From: Spirochaetales bacterium | GTDB taxonomy: Bacteria; Spirochaetota; Spirochaetia; SZUA-6; DRHE01 | Length of the DNA: 7,665 nucleotides | Direction of reading: 5' to 3' | Assembly (NCBI GenBank): GCA_016935715.1 | Contig: JAFGQJ010000134.1 | Location: 1-7,665, forward strand | In this document: positions 1 to 6,556 of the stretch, piece by piece | How positions within the stretch are numbered: position 1 is the first letter of the stretch | Layout: the number at the start of each line of letters is the position of its first letter | Notes under the pieces: generated by a model | Told to the model about the DNA's origin: nothing | Database searches by the model: none | What the model saw: the letters and a program-made list of their open reading frames with translations, nothing else | Made by a program: the position numbers and the translations under genes

Positions 1-260
1 AGAAGCTCCAGATGAAGCTGTGGAGCGAAAGCCCGGAGGGCAGGGAGGCCTGTGACTGGATCAAGGGGGCCAATGACGTGTCCTGGCTGACCTCGGTTCC
101 GGCCTCGATCTTCGCCCTGATGCTGCTGCGGGGCCAGGTGAAGCATACCGGAGTCTTTCCTCCGGAGGTGTTCGATCGCGGGGAAATCGATACCTTCTAC
201 CGCGGCATCCGGGAGTGGGGAATCCGGGTGATCAAACAGACCCGGGCGCCGGTGCTGTAG
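1..260 (+). CDS. Saccharopine dehydrogenase-family protein, C-terminal fragment
   Basis: The reading frame is open from the left edge to a TAG at 258-260, so only about the last 85 residues are present; the ATG at 12 is internal, not a start. The fragment has the typical tail of the bacterial saccharopine dehydrogenase/reductase family: a Thr-Ser-Val-Pro-Ala-Ser-Ile segment (TSVPASIFALMLLRG), then GVFPPE, then a short final segment (FYRGIREWGIRVI). In family members the equivalent stretch, usually T-G-x-P-A-x-I-A followed by G-V-x-P-P-E, closes the catalytic domain. The family comprises NAD(P)-dependent oxidoreductases acting on saccharopine-like amino acid adducts, in lysine metabolism or in related carboxy-polyamine pathways; the substrate cannot be told from the tail. 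The NAD-binding Rossmann domain lies outside the window. The last 29 bp overlap the 3' end of the convergent MATE gene. Confidence 0.7.
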   Translation, partial: KLQMKLWSESPEGREACDWIKGANDVSWLTSVPASIFALMLLRGQVKHTGVFPPEVFDRGEIDTFYRGIREWGIRVIKQTRAPVL

Positions 261-1602
261 GCGCCGGGACCCGAAGGGCGCGCACATCCTTCCACAGCCA
301 CAGCCCCGTTACCAGGGTGGAGAGAAAATCCGCGGCCGGGAAAGCGGCGAACACCCCCCACAGGCCGAAGGCGAGGGGCAGGATGATCATCATGGGCAGC
401 AGGAAGATGAACTGCCGGGACAGGCCCAGGAATAAAGCCGGCCTGGCCTTGCCCACGGCCTGGAAGTAGGAGGAGCCGATCATCTGGATCCCGATGAAGG
501 GCAAGATCAGGACAACCACCCTCAACACCGGCATGCCCGCCCGGATGAGAGTCGGATCTGTGGAGAATATCCGGAATATCGGCCCCGGAAGCAGGGACAG
601 GAGCAGGAATCCGAGGAGGGCCAGGGCCGTGGAGACCAGGAGTGAGAGGCGCACCCCGTATCTGACCCTGTCGATCTTGCCCGCCCCGTAGTTGTACCCG
701 GTGATCGGCTGAAACCCCTGCACCAGCCCCACGAGGGGCATCAGCACGAAGTGCAGGATCCGGAAGATCAGTCCGAACACCGCAATGTAGACGTTTCCCC
801 CGTAGCGGCCCAGAAGGTTGTTTACCAGGATCAAAACCAGGCTCATCCCGCTCTGCCGGATGAAGGCGGGTACTCCCAGGGCGAAAATCTCTTTGAGCAC
901 GCCGCCGGCCGGCTTCAGGTGGATCAGCCGGATCTTCAGGGAGCTTCTGCCGCTGAGAAAAAAGAACAGCAGGAAGACGAAGGACAGAGACTGGGCGATC
1001 ACCGTGGCCAGGGCCGCCCCCCGGATGCCCATGTTCAGGGCGAAGATGAATATCGGATCCAGGATCATGTTGGCCACAGCCCCCAGAACCATGGTGATCA
1101 TGGCCACCGCGGCCCTTCCCTCGGCGCGCACGATGTTGTTGGTGGCCAGGGAGAAGGTGATGAACGCGCTGCCGGCAAGGATTACCGACAGATAGTCCCG
1201 GGCGTAGCTCAACAGAAGCGGGGTGGCGCCGAACAGGCGGAGGATCGGATCCAGCAGGGCATAGCCCAGGACAGTTGCCAGCAGGCCGAAGCCTATGGAC
1301 ACGGTAAAAGCGTTGCCCGCCGCGGCGCAGGCCCGATCCCGGTCGCCGGAGCCCAGATTCCTGGAAACCACCGAGGCGGTGCCGAAACCGATCATGCCGG
1401 CGAAGGCCATGATGATGACCTGGAAGGGGAAGGCGATGGTCAGGCCGCCGATGGCCTCGGTTCCCACGCCCCGGCCGACGAAGATCGTGTCCACCAGGTT
1501 GTACAGCGCCATCACCAGCATGGCCACCGTGGCGGGAACGGACAACCGGACCAGGAGCCTCGCGATGCTTTGGGTCCCGAGCAGACTGTCCTTGCGCTCC
1601 AT
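232..1602 (-). CDS. MATE family efflux transporter, MepA-like
   Basis: Inner-membrane exporter of the multidrug and toxic compound extrusion family, which expels cationic drugs or metabolites in exchange for Na+ or H+. The 456 residues match normal family length (about 450) and form around twelve hydrophobic segments in two homologous halves. MepA-type marks are LYNLVDTIFVGRGVG at 33-47, NNIVRAEGRA at 155-164, LDPIFIF at 181-187, GVPAFIRQ at 243-250 (start of the second half) and QGFQPITGYNYGAGK at 295-309. The frame stays open upstream to 1740, but the start chosen is the ATG at 1602: it follows a strong GGGGAGGG ribosome site by 9 nt, and family homology begins here. The upstream extension is Pro/Gly/Arg-rich and lacks family character. 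It is divergent from the ABC1 kinase, with a 149-bp shared promoter region. The C-terminal tail is Ala/Pro-rich (VPAPTAPAPGSV). Substrate is unknown. Confidence 0.93.
   Translation of the reverse strand: MERKDSLLGTQSIARLLVRLSVPATVAMLVMALYNLVDTIFVGRGVGTEAIGGLTIAFPFQVIIMAFAGMIGFGTASVVSRNLGSGDRDRACAAAGNAFTVSIGFGLLATVLGYALLDPILRLFGATPLLLSYARDYLSVILAGSAFITFSLATNNIVRAEGRAAVAMITMVLGAVANMILDPIFIFALNMGIRGAALATVIAQSLSFVFLLFFFLSGRSSLKIRLIHLKPAGGVLKEIFALGVPAFIRQSGMSLVLILVNNLLGRYGGNVYIAVFGLIFRILHFVLMPLVGLVQGFQPITGYNYGAGKIDRVRYGVRLSLLVSTALALLGFLLLSLLPGPIFRIFSTDPTLIRAGMPVLRVVVLILPFIGIQMIGSSYFQAVGKARPALFLGLSRQFIFLLPMMIILPLAFGLWGVFAAFPAADFLSTLVTGLWLWKDVRALRVPAPTAPAPGSV
241..268. terminator. GC-rich hairpin in the convergent gene overlap, possible terminator
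   Basis: Two copies of the palindrome GGCGCC, at 245-250 and 260-265, can pair. Beyond a one-base bulge at 244, CCC at 241-243 pairs with GGG at 266-268. This gives a stem of about 9 bp with a 9-nt loop. The hairpin spans the stop codon of the saccharopine dehydrogenase-like gene and lies within the last codons of the opposing MATE gene, where a bidirectional terminator would be useful. No T-run follows on either strand, so it is not a classical intrinsic terminator. Confidence 0.3.
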
Positions 1603-1610
1603 AGGCGTCG

Positions 1611-1619
1611 ACCCTCCCC
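1611..1619 (-). promoter_or_regulatory. Ribosome binding site of the MepA-like MATE gene
   Basis: On the minus strand GGGGAGGGT lies 8-9 nt before the ATG at 1602. It is the only good Shine-Dalgarno match near a candidate start in this frame, and it decides the start against the longer open frame. Confidence 0.75.
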
Positions 1620-1640
1620 GGCCTCGACATTGATGGGCGA

Positions 1641-1649
1641 ATGATACCA
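1641..1649 (-). promoter_or_regulatory. Probable extended -10 promoter for the MepA-like MATE gene
   Basis: The minus strand reads TGGTATCAT, a TGn extension directly followed by a TATAAT-like hexamer (TATCAT, 1646 to 1641). No convincing -35 hexamer sits 16-18 bp upstream, as expected for extended -10 promoters. Transcription would start near 1634, giving a leader of about 30 nt that contains the ribosome site. Confidence 0.4.
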
Positions 1650-1681
1650 CGGCGGTTCCTGAATCTGCTACCGCTTCCAGC

Positions 1682-1732
1682 CGAAGCCTGCCAGGCGGCG
1701 GTCCCGGCGAGTTGCCGCCGGGGCGAAGCCTG
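1682..1732. repeat. Direct repeat CGAAGCCTG flanking a GC-rich inverted repeat in the divergent promoter region
   Basis: CGAAGCCTG occurs at 1682-1690 and again at 1724-1732, 42 bp apart start to start, about four helical turns. Between the copies an inverted repeat, CCCGGCG at 1703-1709 and CGCCGGG at 1716-1722, has a 6-nt loop. GGCGGC at 1694-1699 can alternatively pair with GCCGCC at 1714-1719. The right-hand elements overlap the proposed -35 of the kinase promoter. This could be an operator or an incidental product of GC-rich sequence; no regulator is encoded in the window. Confidence 0.35.
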
Positions 1733-1741
1733 TAGTACAAT
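1712..1741 (+). promoter_or_regulatory. Probable sigma70-type promoter of the ABC1 kinase gene
   Basis: TTGCCG at 1712-1717 and TACAAT at 1736-1741 are separated by 18 bp and match the -35 and -10 consensus at four and five of six positions. The start site would be near 1748, only about four bases before the ATG at 1752, so the transcript would be nearly leaderless. The -35 hexamer lies inside the inverted repeat at 1703-1722. Confidence 0.5.
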
Positions 1742-1751
1742 CTGAGCCAGG

Positions 1752-3428
1752 ATGATTTTCAGCCCGAAGCGGCGGGTCCACAAGCTCGCCCGGACCCGTC
1801 AGATCCTCACGAGACTCGTGTTCTACGGGTTCAGCGAATTGACCGAGGCTCTCGGATTCAGAAGGCGCCGCCTGTTGAGCTCCCGCGTGGCCGAAATCGC
1901 CAGAGGACGGCGGGTCCGGCGCCTGCCTTTCGGCGCCCGGCTGCGTCTGCTGCTGGAGGAGCTGGGACCGACCTTCATCAAGCTCGGCCAGCTGCTCAGC
2001 CTGCGCTCCGACCTGCTGCCGGACGAGGTTACCTCCGAGCTGAGGAAGCTCCAGTACGGGGCGGCGCCCGTCGCCTTTTCGAAGCTCGAACCGATCCTGA
2101 GGGAGCAGTGGGGCCCGCAGTGGCGCAAGGCCGTGCGCAGCATCGAAGCCGAGCCCCTGGCCTCCGCGTCCATCGCCCAGGTCCACCGGGCGATCACCCG
2201 CGAGGGCGAGGAAGTGGTGCTGAAAATACAGAGACCGGGGATCAAAGAGCTGATCCGCTCCGATCTCGCCATCCTGACGGATCTGGCCAACCTGATCGAG
2301 CGCTATTTGCCCCGGGCCCGCGTCTACAGACCCCGCCGGCTGGTGGATCATTTCTCGAAGGTGCTGACCCTCGAGCTGGATTTCTACTACGAAGGCCGGA
2401 CCATGGATCTGGTCCGTAAGAATTTCGACAAGGATCCGGATATCCACGTTCCGCAGGTGCACTGGTCTCTGAGCTCGGAGCACATTCTGGTCATGGAGTA
2501 CATCGAGGGAGTCCGGCTGTCCGACGAGGCGGAGCTTGCCGCGATCGATACCAGGAATGTCGCCGATATCGGCGCCAGGTACGTTCTGAGACAGGTTTTC
2601 GAACACGGCGTGTACAACGCGGATCCCCACCCGGCGAACTTCATCGTCCGCCGGGACGGCGTGCTGGTTCCCCTGGATTTCGGGATGGTCGGCACCCTGG
2701 ACGAGGAGATGAAACAGGCGCTGGTCAACATGCTGATGGCCTTCGTGCAGAAGGATCCGGACAAACTGATGCGGGTATTCTTCAGTCTGGAGCTGCTGGA
2801 CGAGACGTCCCGGCGCAGCGAGCTGAGCTACGATCTGTCCCGACTGATCAACTACTACCATCACATCCCCGTGGCCCATCTCTCGGTGGCCGGGATGCTG
2901 CGGGACCTGAATGCGGTCATCCGGCGCTACCAGATCGCCATGCCGGTGGACCTGGCCCTGACGCTCAAGGTGGTGGTCACCGTGGAGAGTCTGGGCAGGC
3001 GGCTGGACCCCGAGTTCGACATCATCGGGGTGGCGCAACCGTTCATCGAGAGGGTCCGCCTCAGCCGCGTCAGGGATTGGGTGAACCCGGAAAAGATCTA
3101 CGACCTGCTGGAGGACACGGCCAGGCTGCTGCGCTCGCTGCCCTACGACACCCACGAGCTGCTGAAGAAAGCCAGAACGGGAAAGCTCAAGCTCAGCCTG
3201 GATCTCGAAGATCTGGATTCCAGCATCCGGGAGATCGACAGGTCGGTGAACCGCCTGTCCTTCTCCGTGGTCATCGCGGGTCTGCTGGTGGCCTCCTCCT
3301 TCTTCATGAGGCTGCCCGGCGGTCCCACGCTGCTCGGCATGCCGATCCTGGGTCTGGCCGGCTTCGGCGCCGCCGGCTTTCTTGGCATCTGGTTCCTGAT
3401 CGGCATCCTTCGCTCCGGGCGGCTGTAG
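1752..3428 (+). CDS. ABC1/UbiB-family atypical protein kinase (AarF-like)
   Basis: Membrane-attached member of the UbiB/ABC1/ADCK family: protein-kinase-like ATPases that in respiring bacteria support ubiquinone or other isoprenoid-lipid metabolism. The 558 residues match family length. Family marks occur in order: the KxGQ motif (FIKLGQ, K77-G79-Q80) followed by LRSDLLPDEV; the Ala-rich nucleotide loop (PLASASIAQVH, 135-145); the ATP-anchoring lysine in VVLKIQRPG (K158); the acidic ELDFYYEG segment (209-216); the catalytic NADPHPAN (D291, N296); and DFG at 309-311. Two C-terminal transmembrane helices lie at about 503-518 and 527-553, as in UbiB. The ATG at 1752 is the first start after an in-frame TGA at 1743, and the conserved N-terminal RQILTRLVFYGF segment begins at residue 16. 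There is no good ribosome site. No quinone-biosynthesis gene is in the window; its neighbours are two MATE exporters, so its pathway here is undetermined. All catalytic residues are present, so it should be active. Confidence 0.93.
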   Translation: MIFSPKRRVHKLARTRQILTRLVFYGFSELTEALGFRRRRLLSSRVAEIARGRRVRRLPFGARLRLLLEELGPTFIKLGQLLSLRSDLLPDEVTSELRKLQYGAAPVAFSKLEPILREQWGPQWRKAVRSIEAEPLASASIAQVHRAITREGEEVVLKIQRPGIKELIRSDLAILTDLANLIERYLPRARVYRPRRLVDHFSKVLTLELDFYYEGRTMDLVRKNFDKDPDIHVPQVHWSLSSEHILVMEYIEGVRLSDEAELAAIDTRNVADIGARYVLRQVFEHGVYNADPHPANFIVRRDGVLVPLDFGMVGTLDEEMKQALVNMLMAFVQKDPDKLMRVFFSLELLDETSRRSELSYDLSRLINYYHHIPVAHLSVAGMLRDLNAVIRRYQIAMPVDLALTLKVVVTVESLGRRLDPEFDIIGVAQPFIERVRLSRVRDWVNPEKIYDLLEDTARLLRSLPYDTHELLKKARTGKLKLSLDLEDLDSSIREIDRSVNRLSFSVVIAGLLVASSFFMRLPGGPTLLGMPILGLAGFGAAGFLGIWFLIGILRSGRL

Positions 3429-3468
3429 CAACTGTCCCCGACCCCTCGCCAGCACCTGCGAAAATCGG

Positions 3469-3474
3469 TATAGT
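3469..3474 (+). promoter_or_regulatory. -10-like element ahead of the NorM-like MATE gene
   Basis: TATAGT stands in an AT-richer patch of the 58-bp gap between the kinase and the MATE gene, 12 bp before the ATG at 3487. No clear -35 hexamer is visible 16-18 bp upstream. If used, transcription would begin near 3481, leaving about six bases of leader. The gene could instead be read through from the kinase promoter. Confidence 0.3.
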
Positions 3475-3486
3475 TAGCTGCTCCAT

Positions 3487-4845
3487 ATGTTAAGATCGAA
3501 CAGAAACACGCTGCGCAGACTTCTCTCCATCGCCCTGCCCATGGTGATATCCCAGGCCTCGGATTCGCTCATGATGTTCGTCGACCGCCTGTTTCTCTCC
3601 CGGGTGGGGGAGCTGCACCTGGCGGCCTCCATGGCCGGCGGCCTGACCATGTTCATGGTGAGCTCCTTCTTCGTGGGAACCGTGGGCTACGTCACGGCGC
3701 TCGTCGCTCAGTACTACGGTGCCAGGCGCTATCGGCAATGCGGGCAGTCCACCTTCCAGGCGATCCTGCTTTCCCTGGCCTGCTATCCCCTGCTCCTGGG
3801 GCTCTCTCCGCTGGTACGGCATTTCTTCGCATTGGCCGGGCACGGTCCCCGGCAGATCCAGATGGAGTACCTGTACTTTCAAACACTGGTCTTCGGCTCG
3901 GTTTTTCTGATACTCCGCAATGCCCTGGCCGGGTTCTTTCTCGGCATCGGCAGGACCACGGTCGTGATGCTGGCGAACCTGGCGGGCATGCTCGTCAACG
4001 TCCCGGCGAACTACGTGCTGATATTCGGCAGGCTCGGCTTCCCCGAGCTGGGCCTGCTGGGGGCGGCCATCGGCACGATTGCCGGCAACGCCACGATCTT
4101 CATCATCCTTCTGCTGTTCTACCTCCGCGGGGCGAACCGCGATCAGTTCCGCACGAACACTTCCCTGAAGTTCAAGCCCCCGATCATGGGGAAACTGCTG
4201 CGCTTCGGGGTCCCCGCAGGCTTCGAGATGTTCCTGAGCGTGACCGCCTTCAACCTCTTCGTGCAGTTCATGCACTCCTACGGAACGGTCGTGGCCGCCG
4301 CGGTTACGATCACCTTCAACTGGGACATCGTGGCCTTCATCCCGATGCTCGGAATGAGCCACGCCACCACGGCCCTGGTGGGACAGAACATCGGTGCCGG
4401 GGACCGGGAGGAAGCGAAACGTTCGACCTACGTCGCCCTGCGGGTCGCCTGGATCTATTCGGGGACCATGGTGCTGCTGTTCCTGTTCGCAACCCGTTTC
4501 CTGGTGGGCACGTTCGCATCGGGGTTCGGCGCGAGCTCCGGCCAGATCGCCTCCCTGGCCGTCGTCATGCTCAGGCTGGCCGCGGTTTACACCCTGGCGG
4601 ATTCGGCCCAGCTGGTCTTCACTGGGGCGCTGCGCGGCGCCGGGGATACCCGCTGGGTCATGCGGACATCGATCGGTTTGCACTGGATATTCTCCGCAGT
4701 CGCCATATTTTTGATTCGCCGCCTCCAGGCGGATCCGGTCACGGTATGGATCGTGTTCATCGTCTTCGTCGTTGGGCTCGGTCTGGTGATGTTTCTGCGC
4801 TTCCGCAGCGGCAAGTGGAGGGAGATCGAGCTCATCCGGACGTGA
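3487..4845 (+). CDS. MATE family efflux transporter, NorM-like
   Basis: Second multidrug/toxin extrusion protein, 452 residues with about twelve hydrophobic segments; an inner-membrane antiporter driven by Na+ or H+. Marks: D26 and D33 in the first helix (ASDSLMMFVDRLFLSRVG); the first-half LVAQYYGAR (72-80), mirrored in the second half by LVGQNIGAG (297-305); GVPAGFEMFL at 241-250 with an acidic residue (E247) at the start of the second half, as NorM proteins often show; and GALRGAGDTRWVM (380-392), a strong NorM-type signature. It differs clearly from the other MATE in this window, which has the MepA pattern, so the two are not a recent duplication. The ATG at 3487 gives a normal family N-terminus, but no Shine-Dalgarno sequence precedes it. 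It lies 58 bp behind the ABC1 kinase on the same strand. Its stop is only 5 bp from the stop of the opposing barrel gene, with no visible terminator between. Substrate is unknown. Confidence 0.93.
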   Translation: MLRSNRNTLRRLLSIALPMVISQASDSLMMFVDRLFLSRVGELHLAASMAGGLTMFMVSSFFVGTVGYVTALVAQYYGARRYRQCGQSTFQAILLSLACYPLLLGLSPLVRHFFALAGHGPRQIQMEYLYFQTLVFGSVFLILRNALAGFFLGIGRTTVVMLANLAGMLVNVPANYVLIFGRLGFPELGLLGAAIGTIAGNATIFIILLLFYLRGANRDQFRTNTSLKFKPPIMGKLLRFGVPAGFEMFLSVTAFNLFVQFMHSYGTVVAAAVTITFNWDIVAFIPMLGMSHATTALVGQNIGAGDREEAKRSTYVALRVAWIYSGTMVLLFLFATRFLVGTFASGFGASSGQIASLAVVMLRLAAVYTLADSAQLVFTGALRGAGDTRWVMRTSIGLHWIFSAVAIFLIRRLQADPVTVWIVFIVFVVGLGLVMFLRFRSGKWREIELIRT

Positions 4846-4850
4846 AACCT

Positions 4851-5846
4851 TCAGAAGCTGAGCTCCAAGCCGACCCGGCCCAGCGCATTCCACCAGCTAT
4901 CGGCCGGGTCGCCGGCGAAGCGGCGGGCGGCGGACAGCTCCGCAACCAGGTACAGCCGGTCGTTCGGGGTCCAGTCTCCCCGGAGCTCGATCCCGGCCGA
5001 AAAAGCCCTGGGGCCGTCGGCGAGCCCTCCGGCCTGGAAGTATACCTCCTCCCGGAGGAAGACCCCCGTCTCGATGGACACCCGGCGGTGAGGGCTCCAC
5101 GCCCAGTCCCCGTCCAGGGAGAGGAACAGGTTGCTTTCGCTCTCGTCATCGGACAGGCGTACGCCGCCCCGTGCGGCGATTGACCAGTCGTGGAAGTACC
5201 CGATCAGGCCCCCCGCGGAGGCTTCCAGCGATCCCAGAAAATCGTCCCGGTGCTGTTCTGTCCAGCGTTCCCAGCCTCCGAGCAGCTCGAGGGCGTAGCG
5301 CAGGCGTATCGAGGGATACCTGGACAGACCGACAGACAGGGCCTGGAAAAGGGCATCCTCGCTTGCTCCGGGCTGGTGGAGATAGTACCCCGAGTAGGCC
5401 AGGGAGGTCACTGCACTCTCGCCGCCGTGCTCGTAGCCGAAGTGCCAGTCGGGACGAACGTAGGGATCCTGTCCCTCCCACGTTCCCTCGACAGAGCCGG
5501 CGAGTCCCCCTTCCAGTGCGAAACGGCCGGCCGCGCCTCTCAGCAGGAGATCCAGGGACAGGGAGTGAGAATCGTAGAGCCAGCCGCCGTCCGCCGGGAT
5601 GGCGTCGATGAGGCTGCAGGCGTACAGGGCCAGCGACGCATTCTCAGCCGGCAGGGTTCTCCAGGACATCAGCCCTTTTGCCCTCACCGCCGTCCGCGCT
5701 CCCAGATCCTCGGTGAAGATTTCCTGGCCGTAGATTCCGAGCAGCAGGGTGGGGGCATATCCGTGGACGGGCAGCGCTGCCGCCAGCAGGACAGCCAGCG
5801 TCAGAATCCCGGCGAAGTATCTCGCACGTTTCGAAGACATTTTCAT
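4851..5846 (-). CDS. Predicted outer-membrane beta-barrel protein, unknown function
   Basis: I do not recognise a named family. The 331-residue product begins with a signal peptide: basic SSKRAR, a hydrophobic core at about 11-26 (FAGILTLAVLLAAALP), and likely cleavage near residues 29-31. The rest is built of short alternating hydrophobic/polar stretches separated by Asp/Gly/Asn turns, such as RRVSIETGVFLREEVYFQAGG, AFSAGIELRGDW and RLYLVAELSAARRF. It ends in GRVGLELSF, with the C-terminal Phe that marks many outer-membrane barrels recognised by BamA. Length suits a medium barrel of roughly 12-16 strands (inference). The chosen ATG at 5846 shares its A with the TGA of the preceding gene (TGATG), implying coupled translation. 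In-frame ATGs at 5858 and 5840 are alternatives; the frame further upstream lies over the preceding gene and lacks a signal sequence. Last gene of the envelope operon. Confidence 0.75.
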   Translation of the reverse strand: MKMSSKRARYFAGILTLAVLLAAALPVHGYAPTLLLGIYGQEIFTEDLGARTAVRAKGLMSWRTLPAENASLALYACSLIDAIPADGGWLYDSHSLSLDLLLRGAAGRFALEGGLAGSVEGTWEGQDPYVRPDWHFGYEHGGESAVTSLAYSGYYLHQPGASEDALFQALSVGLSRYPSIRLRYALELLGGWERWTEQHRDDFLGSLEASAGGLIGYFHDWSIAARGGVRLSDDESESNLFLSLDGDWAWSPHRRVSIETGVFLREEVYFQAGGLADGPRAFSAGIELRGDWTPNDRLYLVAELSAARRFAGDPADSWWNALGRVGLELSF

Positions 5847-6541
5847 CAATAGATCCATTTCTCCAATTCCTGGACCGTGGCCGCATGGTCCAGGTGCTCC
5901 AGTATCCGCTGAAGGAGCTCCTCCGGAGCGATCCGCCTCCTCCTGCCGGCTGCCAGCAGGTCCATCACTCCCATGTACGTGTCCGGGGGGATGGACGAGT
6001 CGAGCAGGGCGGCAACGAGCTCCAGGGCCGAATCCCCGGTCAGTCCCCAGTCCGTGAGAGCCGCGTATAGGTAGGTGGCCGGGCGGAAGGTCTCTGCCCT
6101 GGAGACGCACAGTTTAACCAGGGCTTCGATCTCCCCCATGGGAAAATCCCCGGCCAGCAGGTTGGCCGTGCGTGCCCAAGAAGCCCGGTCGGAGAGCAGG
6201 GGCCGCCCGCCCTGGACGCGAAGGATCAGCTCTCGCGCCTCTGCCAGGTTCTCGGCCTCCAGCTTCAGGACGTCGAGCACGCGGGGTGCCGGTACCCTCT
6301 TGGCGATGCCTTCCTCCAGCTTGGGCAGGAGCAGGTCGACGGGGATTTCCCGTTCTTCGATTTCGGTGAAGAAGACTGTGATCGCGGACTTGTGGGACTG
6401 GGAGTATGAGCTTCTCCCGAGCGCGGCTTCAACGCTCTGGGCGAAGCCCGTGGATCCGGCGGAAAGGAAAAAGATGCAGAAAAGGCCGGCGAGCAGAGGT
6501 CCGCGAAAGCGGGTGATCCCCGCAGCTGCGAGTACGTTCAC
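5846..6541 (-). CDS. Secreted helical-repeat protein of unknown function
   Basis: Unrecognised family; 231 residues. A signal peptide is clear: basic RFR at 11-13, hydrophobic core at about 15-28 (PLLAGLFCIFFLSA), probable cleavage after GFA near residue 34. Cys22 is not in a proper lipobox, so it is probably soluble periplasmic protein rather than lipoprotein. The mature part is almost all alpha-helix with recurring units of about 30-40 residues, each starting with a Pro and an acidic cap: IPVDLLLPKLEEGIAKRVP (66-84), FPMGEIEALVKLC (133-145), IPPDTYMGVMDLLAAG (184-199) and IAPEELLQRILEHL (204-217). This suggests an alpha-solenoid or scaffold. The start is GTG at 6541, preceded by GGGAG 10 nt upstream. 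The stop overlaps the start of the barrel gene. An 85-bp gap without an evident promoter separates it from the preceding gene, so it is probably in the same transcript. Confidence 0.8.
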   Translation of the reverse strand: MNVLAAAGITRFRGPLLAGLFCIFFLSAGSTGFAQSVEAALGRSSYSQSHKSAITVFFTEIEEREIPVDLLLPKLEEGIAKRVPAPRVLDVLKLEAENLAEARELILRVQGGRPLLSDRASWARTANLLAGDFPMGEIEALVKLCVSRAETFRPATYLYAALTDWGLTGDSALELVAALLDSSIPPDTYMGVMDLLAAGRRRRIAPEELLQRILEHLDHAATVQELEKWIY

Positions 6542-6551
6542 CGATGAATCA

Positions 6552-6556
6552 CTCCC
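6552..6556 (-). promoter_or_regulatory. Ribosome binding site deciding a GTG start
   Basis: On the minus strand GGGAG lies 10 nt ahead of the GTG at 6541. No ATG exists near the signal peptide, so this site supports GTG as the true start. Confidence 0.6.

Noticed and set aside
1603..1740. 46-codon N-terminal extension of the MepA-like MATE
   Set aside because: The extension is Pro/Gly/Arg-rich, covers the promoter region and lacks homology character; a strong ribosome site precedes the ATG at 1602.
197..1783. Second minus-strand open frame of 528 codons over the MepA-like MATE
   Set aside because: It is a shifted frame of the same strand with Arg/Gly/Pro-rich, motif-free sequence; the MATE frame carries the family motifs.
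1668..3455. Long minus-strand open frame (595 codons) opposite the ABC1 kinase
   Set aside because: It is an antisense shadow of a well-supported kinase gene. Its translation is Gln/Asp/Arg-rich without motifs, as expected from GC-rich codon bias on the other strand.
4828..4865. Two GAGCTC palindromes that could form a terminator stem between the convergent genes
   Set aside because: The loop would be 26 nt, the stem only 6 bp, and no T-run follows on either strand.
3490..4893. Minus-strand open frame of 467 codons opposite the NorM-like MATE
   Set aside because: Antisense shadow: low-complexity His/Glu/Gln/Arg-rich sequence with no hydrophobic core, while the plus strand encodes a clear transporter.
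3738..5183. Plus-strand open frame of 481 codons overlapping the MATE end and the barrel gene
   Set aside because: Out-of-frame Arg/Pro/Gly-rich translation crossing two real genes on opposite strands; no motif or ribosome site.
5847..6110. 88-codon N-terminal extension of the barrel gene
   Set aside because: It lies over the helical-repeat gene, is His/Gly/Pro-rich and would bury the signal peptide.
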